A stretch of 23,686 nucleotides of DNA from a virus. Below, piece by piece: positions 18,274 to 23,686 of the stretch. The position numbers and the translations under genes are program-made. The notes under the pieces were generated by a model that was not told the DNA's origin, did no database searches, and worked only from the letters and a program-made list of their open reading frames with translations. Numbering within the stretch: the stretch's first letter is position 1; the number at the start of each line of letters is the position of its first letter. The DNA lies in the IMG/VR virus record IMGVR_UViG_3300044613_001624, positions 1-23,686 of that record. The stretch is one strand, 5' to 3'.

Positions 18274-19230
18274 TTAAGGTGCTACATACTTCTTCCAGAA
18301 TACCACCTCATCAGGGAAGGCAATCTGAACACCTAGTTTGAATTCTACTACGAATCTCATCTCATCCGCCTCTTTTGCATAGAATAGCTCAAATCTTTCT
18401 TGCTCTCCTAGAAGGTCAGTACCTAGGTACATATTGCTCATAGACAAACCTACTAGGTAGTCAGTACCATTCAATCCGTTCACACCGATCAACTTCACAT
18501 TTGTACCTGGGATCACCAACTCCATGTTGGCAGCATCTACAGGGTAGTGATACAAGTTAGCATCTCTCAAAGCAAGAACATACTCACGGAAAGTATCATT
18601 ACCTGCAAAGATCACTACATCATCCTTGTCCAAAAGGGCAGCAGGAAGGGCAGCGAATACTGCATCAACAGCAGCGATCACATTGGAAGAAGTCAAGGTA
18701 GTAACATTAGCAGAGTTACCATTGATAGGATCACCTGATCCACCAAAGCCTAGAGCATTGATGATAGTAGCGAATCCTTGGAACTTGTTCAATTGACCAT
18801 CAGAAGATGCAGTATTTCCCTGCCAAATAGCAGTTTCAAGGGCTGCACCGATTCTAGCTACTTTCTGAGCAGAGTACTCAGAAGCGTATGCCATGTAGTC
18901 ATAGGTAGATCCTTCTCTCAAAGCCTTCTGAGTGTACTTAGCTTCGAATGCCTTAGGGCAGATGCTTTCCTGAATCTTGATTTTACCTACAGTGATAGTT
19001 CTCTGAGTGATAGTAGTAGTTCCGCTTGAGTTGAACCCGCAAGTTCCGCCTGCTTGGAATACTGCATCAGTAGTCATGATGTTGATAGTCTCAGCAGATT
19101 TTACACCTACCTGAACGTTTCCGAGAGCCTCAATCAAAGAGGCAGTTTTTGCAGAGAAGATAGCTGCAGAAGTCAACTGCAATTCATTCTCCTTAACATA
19201 GTTTGTTAATGCTGATAAATCTAGTGCCAT
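18274..19230 (-). CDS. Major capsid protein (HK97-like)
   Basis: 318 residues, a size usual for the group. The N-terminus MALDLSALTNYVKENELQLT, then ETINIMTTDAVFQAGGTCGF, TITQRTITVGKIKIQESICP (74-93), and a central ALETAIWQGNTASSDGQLNK (about 129-148) lead to the A-domain-like DDVVIFAGNDTFREYVLALR (201-220). The C-terminal AKEADEMRFVVEFKLGVQIA then FPDEVVFWKKY closes the fold. These blocks are those of Bacteroidota phage capsid proteins with the HK97 fold. It is preceded by a scaffold-like gene one base away and an XkdF-type protease, the expected head-assembly set. Codon choice and Ala/Gly richness suit a highly expressed protein. Confidence 0.88.
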   Translation of the reverse strand: MALDLSALTNYVKENELQLTSAAIFSAKTASLIEALGNVQVGVKSAETINIMTTDAVFQAGGTCGFNSSGTTTITQRTITVGKIKIQESICPKAFEAKYTQKALREGSTYDYMAYASEYSAQKVARIGAALETAIWQGNTASSDGQLNKFQGFATIINALGFGGSGDPINGNSANVTTLTSSNVIAAVDAVFAALPAALLDKDDVVIFAGNDTFREYVLALRDANLYHYPVDAANMELVIPGTNVKLIGVNGLNGTDYLVGLSMSNMYLGTDLLGEQERFELFYAKEADEMRFVVEFKLGVQIAFPDEVVFWKKYVAP

Positions 19231-19231
19231 T

Positions 19232-19828
19232 TTATTTTTGTTTTAATTTTTGAAATGCGTTTTGAAGGTTGCTATACCTTTGATCTTTTTCTAATTTCAA
19301 CTGCTTTGCAAATTGGTTAGGGGCAGTGATTGCTTTATCACTTGGTTCTTTTGCAAGAGACTCAAGGACTACTGCGGACATCTTTACCGCTTCCTCTACA
19401 CTACCTGCTTTTTCTTCCATTGCCTTAACTTTTGCAACCAATTCTTCTACCTTTTTTTCAAGGTCACCCATGGCTTGTTCTACCTTTGCCATTGCTTCAT
19501 CCTTCTTAGGTTCTTCTACAGGTACTTCTTCAGCAGATGCCTCAATCTCAACTTCGATTTTAGCTTCTTCTTCTGCCTTCTTTACTTCTGCAATTTTACC
19601 CTCTTCAAGGACTACTACTACTTCACCTGAGTCTAGCTGATGCTCTCCAATAGGTGCAGGGATCTGTGCCCCATCTTCACCAATCACAAAGATATCTCCT
19701 GCCTCAAGATCATAGGCAACCATAGTGCCATCTACTAGCTTACCTTCAACCAATGCGAAGGCTGCCTGCTTTTCTGCCTCTGAGAAAAGTAGTTTTTTGA
19801 TTTCTACTAGTGCTTCTTTTGCGTTCAT
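19232..19828 (-). CDS. Scaffold-like head assembly protein
   Basis: 198 residues, highly acidic. Residues 1-80 include VEGKLVDGTMVAYDLEAGDI and an IPAPIGEHQLDSGEVVVVLE beta-type domain. From about 85 to 165 a Glu/Lys/Ala-rich coiled coil follows (DLEKKVEELVAKVKAMEEKA). The basic C-terminus (KLEKDQRYSNLQNAFQKLKQ) resembles the capsid-binding helix of scaffold proteins. Scaffolds guide capsid assembly and are removed or cleaved by the prohead protease, encoded here by the preceding gene. The capsid gene starts directly after it. Confidence 0.75.
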   Translation of the reverse strand: MNAKEALVEIKKLLFSEAEKQAAFALVEGKLVDGTMVAYDLEAGDIFVIGEDGAQIPAPIGEHQLDSGEVVVVLEEGKIAEVKKAEEEAKIEVEIEASAEEVPVEEPKKDEAMAKVEQAMGDLEKKVEELVAKVKAMEEKAGSVEEAVKMSAVVLESLAKEPSDKAITAPNQFAKQLKLEKDQRYSNLQNAFQKLKQK

Positions 19829-19848
19829 AATTGTAAATATTTAGTTAA

Positions 19849-20892
19849 TTAATCTTGTTCAATTTGGGATAGAATTTTGAAGATCTGCTGCATGATCTGT
19901 TCCTCCTGGGTGATCACCTTATTTGTCTTCTCATATCTGAAAAGTCCCTCCACAGAGAACCCTTTGAAAGTACCTGCCTTCACTTCATTCCATATCTTCT
20001 CATTATCTACTTTGAAGCTACCGAACCATGAGCCATTTGAGATATCTTCAAAACCTTTAGGAGGCATGATTCCCTTCTCCCGATCAATGATAAAAGATTC
20101 AAACATATATACCCCATCTACAGGGGTAGAGTGTTCTACATTTACCTTGGATTGGTAGCCCTTCTTAAAGAACCGCTGCACTATCTTCTTAATCTCAGCA
20201 GCAGAAAAGGATACATAGTATTCCTCATCTTCATCCCTTCTGTAGATCGGCAGATCCGCAATCATCAAAGCACCTGTCACGATTCTCTGATCTTGATTCT
20301 CTATTGAAAATTTGTTGAATCCTACAGATCTGAAATCCTCTTGATTCATTTTGCTTTCTGCCCATCTAAGCATAGGTTCACCACCCCAAAGAAGGTAGGA
20401 TATAGTACCACAGGCTTCCGTATCTTCAGGGTTGTAGTATTCGGCAGCCCTGCTTAGGTAGGAGTAAGTTCTTTTTATGGTCTCCCTAGAAAGGTTCTCA
20501 CCATTCATGATTTGAGTAGCACGAACTTTTCCTACCTGAGTAGCGCATCTATTCCCTATTGCCTCATTCAAACGGATTCCCCTTTCGGCATTATCCTTTG
20601 CTGATTGTGGGTAGTCATTATATGAATCTTCTTGAAATCTACCTTCCCATAGATTGGAGCAGATAGCTACTGCCTGCTCTGATTCCTTACCTTCATTGAT
20701 CACATACTCGATACATCTAGGCAAAAAATCTTCTTTGCTTTCACCTTGGCTAGGTTCTACAAATTGCTGAGAAAAGGCTAGGAAGTTTTTCTGAATAGCA
20801 GGGTATTCTACTAGGGCAATGAAGTCTACTTCTTCTTCACCTTCGATAGTATCCCCGATCATCATTTCATATAGTGGTAGTTTCTTATCCAT
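19849..20892 (-). CDS. XkdF-like prohead protease with an inserted domain
   Basis: 347 residues. The N-terminus EVDFIALVEYPAIQKNFLAF (21-40) and the C-terminal half, QRIVTGALMIADLPIYRRDE (202-221), EYYVSFSAAEIKKIV, KVNVEHSTPVDGVYMFESFI (249-268) and NGSWFGSFKVDNEKIWNEVK (286-305) with KGFSVEG, match the XkdF/Peptidase_S78_2 family. His254 and a Ser in the GSWFGS or FSVEG motif are the likely catalytic residues. Between the two halves lies an insert (about 53-185). It has EDFLPRCIEYVINEG...AVAICSNLW, then SAKDNAERGIRLNEAIGNRC, KVRATQIMNGENLSRETIKR and TISYLLWGGEPMLRWAE, two helical modules that elsewhere occur in phage head proteins. The protease probably trims the scaffold and capsid. Confidence 0.8.
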   Translation of the reverse strand: MDKKLPLYEMMIGDTIEGEEEVDFIALVEYPAIQKNFLAFSQQFVEPSQGESKEDFLPRCIEYVINEGKESEQAVAICSNLWEGRFQEDSYNDYPQSAKDNAERGIRLNEAIGNRCATQVGKVRATQIMNGENLSRETIKRTYSYLSRAAEYYNPEDTEACGTISYLLWGGEPMLRWAESKMNQEDFRSVGFNKFSIENQDQRIVTGALMIADLPIYRRDEDEEYYVSFSAAEIKKIVQRFFKKGYQSKVNVEHSTPVDGVYMFESFIIDREKGIMPPKGFEDISNGSWFGSFKVDNEKIWNEVKAGTFKGFSVEGLFRYEKTNKVITQEEQIMQQIFKILSQIEQD

Positions 20893-20903
20893 ATCTGTAA
20901 GTA

Positions 20904-23018
20904 TTAAAATCCTGCCCTTCGTTCAATATCCGCTACTCGCTTCTGAGATCCTGTCACTTCGCTTTCTACCACATAGGCTTTGATAGGCTGTGCAGGAGTC
21001 ATAGCAGCACCTAGTGCCGTGATAGGACTATTCCCTATAGTAGGTACTTGAGCAACTGAAGCAGGAGCAGCAGCAGAAATAGAAGGAGCAGATCCTGCAC
21101 CACCTCCTGGGACTTTCGTTTTAACAATCTCCCTCACATTTTTGATACCACCTGCCACCGCAATAGCAGCAGCGATAGCAGCACGAATAGGGGAAGAAGG
21201 ATCTCCTGGGATTAGCTGAGAAGTATAGGCTTTCTGTGCCCCTAGGTAGGTATCAATTGTAGTAGCAGCTATAGCCGTAGCCTTTCCTGCTGCCGTATTC
21301 TTTCCTACTAGGGTAGAGACTGTATTCAAGAGACCTGCTGCCATTGCTGCGTTCTGCATCTTAGCTTCATTCTCCTTTCGATCAATCTCGATTCTTGCAT
21401 CTGAATATCCTTTCAAGGCATCATTGTACTGCTGTTCATTGATCAATCCATTTTGGAACTGCTCAAGGGATAGGGCTTCTTTTTTGTCAATCAAATCCTT
21501 CTGAATTTGGAAGCTAGCATCTGCCTCCTTCATCTGCATATCCAATTCAAGGAGTGCCTTCTCTGCATTCTGCTGATCAATAGTCAATTGAAGGGCTGCT
21601 AGTTGCTGCTGCTCCTGTTGTGCTAGTTCTAGCTGAAGTGCAATCCTTTGTTCTCCTGTTAGCTTTTCATCTTTTAGGACATCCTGCCTTTTGCTTTCAA
21701 AGTCAAGTAGAATCTGCTGCCTAGCTTTCTCATTTTCATCCTTGATCCCTGCAAGCCTGATCTCAGTCCTGATATCATTTAGCCTCTTTTGGAATTCCTG
21801 CTCCCTAGCATCTTCTTCATCTTGGTACTGCTTCTTGATCTGTGCAAGTCTGTTCTGCCGTGCCATCTCTAGGCTGCCGTCATCTTCAATTCCTGCCTCT
21901 TTTAGCTTCTTTCTTTTCTCTTCAAATTCCTTTTCTACCGCTGCTTCTTCCTGCTGTCTTTGATCTAGCAATTCTAGTTTTGATTCCTCTAGGATTCCCT
22001 GCGCTTCAAGTTCTAAAGCCCTTCTTTTGTCTGCTTCTGCCTTTGCCTTCTCACCTGCTGCCTTGCTCTTTTCCGCTGCTGCTTTCTCCTGCTCACTTTG
22101 GAACTTCAAGAAGTTGTAAGCCTCCGCAGTTCTTTCTGCGTTCAGTTCCTTCTGCCTTTTCTGTTCTTCATCGGATAGTTCACCCTTTACCTTTTGGCTT
22201 TCCTCTAAGAGTGCTATTTCACTATCTATCTGCTTCGCTCTAAGTTGGTAGATCTCCTTCTCTTTTCCACCTTGGGCAGACAATATCTTGATCTTGTTAT
22301 TGATATCATCATTCAACTTTTCGTTTGACTTTCCAAGGGCTTCAAGATTTCTCTCTGCCTCATTTGTCAATCCTATAAAGTCTGTGAATCCCGTGATCAG
22401 CCCACCAATGAATTTGCCTACTTCCTCAAATACAGGGAATAGCTTCATCATCACCTCCTTCACCTTGTCAAAGTTGGCTATCAATAGACCTAGGGCAGCT
22501 ACTAAAGCACCTACACCTGTGGCTATGATTGCCTTTCCGAATCCTTTGGTACTTTTTGTCAAGCCATCTGTAGAAGATGTAGCACCCTTTGCTGAAGTTC
22601 CTAGTCCCTTAAATGTGAGTTTTAATTGCTCACCTACTTTCCCCACATCTTTTAGTTGAGAAAGTCCTTGAGAAAGTGCCATAGCCCCCTGTACTTTTAG
22701 GAGTGCCTTTTCTACTTCCTCTGATTCACCACCGAATAAAGCCATAGCACCCTGAACCGCTGCTATACCTCCTGCTGCTGTGGAGGCTGCCGTAGTTAGT
22801 GCCTGAAATCTTTTCCCTGGATCAAATAGCTGAGAGGCTTCATTCGCATCTTCTATAGAATCACGGATAGTAGCTACTTTCTTAGCAGCATTGACAGCCT
22901 CATTGGAAAATTCCCCGTACTTCTGCCGTGCAAGTTGTAGTTCTTGAGTCGCTTCCCTTAATTGTTTCTTTAGGGGTTTGACATCTGCGTCAAGTATGAT
23001 CTTATTTTCTTCAGCCAT
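20904..23018 (-). CDS. Tape-measure-like tail protein
   Basis: 704 residues. The N-terminal 230 hold a helix with KPLKKQLREATQELQLARQK, then an Ala/Gly-rich hydrophobic region (ALTTAASTAAGGIAAVQGAM) and a membrane-like stretch GKAIIATGVGALVAALGLLI (about 162-181), as in tape measure proteins that cross the host membrane during DNA injection. Residues 230-560 are a long charged coiled coil full of Glu, Lys and Gln. The C-terminus returns to Ala/Gly/Pro-rich segments with a second hydrophobic patch (AAIAAAIAVAGGIKNVREIV). At about 1.5 angstrom per residue for extended helix this would set a tail of roughly 100 nm. It lies upstream of the head genes, an unusual order. Confidence 0.8.
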   Translation of the reverse strand: MAEENKIILDADVKPLKKQLREATQELQLARQKYGEFSNEAVNAAKKVATIRDSIEDANEASQLFDPGKRFQALTTAASTAAGGIAAVQGAMALFGGESEEVEKALLKVQGAMALSQGLSQLKDVGKVGEQLKLTFKGLGTSAKGATSSTDGLTKSTKGFGKAIIATGVGALVAALGLLIANFDKVKEVMMKLFPVFEEVGKFIGGLITGFTDFIGLTNEAERNLEALGKSNEKLNDDINNKIKILSAQGGKEKEIYQLRAKQIDSEIALLEESQKVKGELSDEEQKRQKELNAERTAEAYNFLKFQSEQEKAAAEKSKAAGEKAKAEADKRRALELEAQGILEESKLELLDQRQQEEAAVEKEFEEKRKKLKEAGIEDDGSLEMARQNRLAQIKKQYQDEEDAREQEFQKRLNDIRTEIRLAGIKDENEKARQQILLDFESKRQDVLKDEKLTGEQRIALQLELAQQEQQQLAALQLTIDQQNAEKALLELDMQMKEADASFQIQKDLIDKKEALSLEQFQNGLINEQQYNDALKGYSDARIEIDRKENEAKMQNAAMAAGLLNTVSTLVGKNTAAGKATAIAATTIDTYLGAQKAYTSQLIPGDPSSPIRAAIAAAIAVAGGIKNVREIVKTKVPGGGAGSAPSISAAAPASVAQVPTIGNSPITALGAAMTPAQPIKAYVVESEVTGSQKRVADIERRAGF

Positions 23019-23040
23019 TGGTGTGGGTTTTTAAAGGTTA

Positions 23041-23068
23041 GGGGAATCGATTTGATTCCCCATTTTTT
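23041..23068 (+). terminator. Hairpin with a T-run on the plus strand
   Basis: ggggaatc-gattt-gattcccc (23041-23061) is a perfect 8-bp stem followed on the plus strand by a and six t. In the sense (minus) direction there is no T-run after it, so as an intrinsic terminator it would act only on rightward, antisense transcription. On the late mRNA it is a plain hairpin before the tape-measure start. Confidence 0.6.
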
Positions 23069-23207
23069 ATTCTGTTTCTTCCTTCGGGTTCTGCTCCTGA
23101 ACCTGTTGGGCTAGGAATTGGATGAAGGACATCCCGTACTTGGTAGGCAGTTCTTGTGCCCATGCTTCTAGCATTTTGATTTGGTCTTCTGTTAGTGTGA
23201 TTTTCAT
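23067..23207 (-). CDS. Small acidic protein
   Basis: A 46-residue gene. Its ATG at 23207 overlaps the stop of the S74 tail-fibre gene (ATGA). The product is MKITLTEDQIKMLEAWAQEL, then SFIQFLAQQVQEQNPKEETE: two amphipathic helices, glutamine- and glutamate-rich. It lies immediately before the tape-measure gene, where tail assembly chaperones are often found; the small size leaves that open. Confidence 0.65.
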   Translation of the reverse strand: MKITLTEDQIKMLEAWAQELPTKYGMSFIQFLAQQVQEQNPKEETE

Positions 23208-23686
23208 TTCATTTGGTTTTTAAGTGAATCGATTTGTATTTGCTGTTCTTGAATTGCCTTGATAAGTACGGGTACTATTTTATCATAATCTAATCCCCAA
23301 AGTTCAGTATCATTTCCAACACCTACCGATTCAGGAATTAAATCATAAACCTCTTGTGCGATTAATCCAATAGTTGGCTTATATGTTTCCTTCAATACTA
23401 TTTCACCATCAATCACTTCTGAATCGTGTTGATTATATGAAACAGGATTCAATTGCATTAATTCTTTTAATCCATAAGTCAAAGAATTTACATCTTCTTT
23501 AATTCTTTGGTCTGAATAGGTGTTCCAAGCATAACATTTTGCAGCAGCTACAGAAGTATTTGGTCCTTGAAAACGAGTATTTGCATCTAATGTAGTTTGA
23601 TTTGCAAAACCTCCACCATAGTACATTACCCCTAAACCTGATGCACCTGAATCCGCTGAACCTAAATATATCAACCCCCCCGAAGT
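23204..23686 (-). CDS. Tail fibre with S74 chaperone domain, 5' part outside the window
   Basis: At least 160 residues; the frame remains open to the window edge, so the N-terminal fibre part is missing. The visible start shows a Gly/Ser/Ala-rich beta stretch, as in fibre shafts. Then comes the intramolecular chaperone (Peptidase_S74) domain: SDQRIKEDVNSLTYGLKELM with the Ser-Asp-x-Arg-x-Lys catalytic site, LMQLNPVSYNQ, KPTIGLIAQEVYDLIPESV and LDYDKIVPVLIKAIQEQQIQ, ending in a short coiled coil. In known members the domain trimerises the fibre and then cuts itself off at the Ser, whose hydroxyl attacks the bond before it with the help of the Lys. It is the host-recognition fibre or spike of the virion. 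Confidence 0.88.
   Translation of the reverse strand, partial: TSGGLIYLGSADSGASGLGVMYYGGGFANQTTLDANTRFQGPNTSVAAAKCYAWNTYSDQRIKEDVNSLTYGLKELMQLNPVSYNQHDSEVIDGEIVLKETYKPTIGLIAQEVYDLIPESVGVGNDTELWGLDYDKIVPVLIKAIQEQQIQIDSLKNQMK

Noticed and set aside
19313-19640. Two long plus-strand frames opposite the scaffold-like gene
   Set aside because: They are mirror images of the Glu/Lys/Ala-rich coding sequence, giving Ser/Phe/Leu-rich translations without domain features, start context or neighbours on that strand.
21691-22659. Three plus-strand frames opposite the tape-measure gene
   Set aside because: Composition follows from the antisense of coiled-coil codons. No leader, no coupling and no recognisable motif.
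1-23686. CRISPR arrays, complete tRNA genes, insertion sequences or an integrase attachment site
   Set aside because: No regularly spaced repeats, cloverleaf, transposase or integrase was found on either strand by reading; a tool-based scan would be needed to be certain.

Overview
The window is part of a tailed bacteriophage (or prophage) genome from a host in the Bacteroidota, probably a flavobacterium- or cytophaga-like lineage. Several points support this. Gene starts have no Shine-Dalgarno sequence; uncoupled genes start after A-rich leaders, often with an ACCAAA word. Four promoter-like sites fit the Bacteroidota pattern TTG-N17-20-TAnnTTYG. The protein families (major capsid protein, tail-tube-like protein, XkdF-type protease, ERF recombinase, DUF6291-like replication protein) are ones familiar from Bacteroidota phages. 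A tape-measure-like protein and a tube-like protein indicate a siphovirus. No terminase or integrase is visible, so the window does not cover the whole genome and does not settle whether the phage is temperate.

Right part (23686 to 11425, all minus strand): the late region, read right to left. It opens with the end of an S74-chaperone tail fibre, then a tape-measure-like protein, an XkdF-like prohead protease with an inserted domain, a scaffold-like protein, the major capsid protein and a tail-tube-like protein. An intrinsic terminator follows. Next come a small structural protein, a portal with unusual C-terminal domains, a head-tail connector and a tail-completion-like protein. Last is a lysis region: holin-like membrane proteins, a metallophosphoesterase, an N-acetylmuramoyl-L-alanine amidase and a membrane-anchored spanin-like protein.

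Middle (10469 to 11345, plus strand): an island of four small genes, one of which resembles DUF1599 nucleotide-metabolism proteins. It ends in a convergent hairpin region facing the late operon.

Left part (10321 to 1, minus strand): the early region. Recombination genes come first (ERF annealing protein, Gp157-like protein), then a cluster of small helix-turn-helix regulators, a structured leader RNA, and replication genes (DUF6291-like protein, a small accessory protein, DnaB/RecA-fold helicase). These are followed by a cytosine-5 methyltransferase whose coding region also encodes a second, family-like protein in another frame, a small membrane protein, a RusA-like resolvase, a PAPS-reductase-like PP-loop enzyme, an XRE regulator, a structured intergenic region, an HNH endonuclease flanked by direct repeats, and a sigma-factor-like protein.

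Genes are packed with ATGA or TAATG stop/start overlaps. I used these overlaps to correct several starts and to recognise about ten genes of 31 to 58 codons. All family assignments are from reading the translated sequence; no database search was run.
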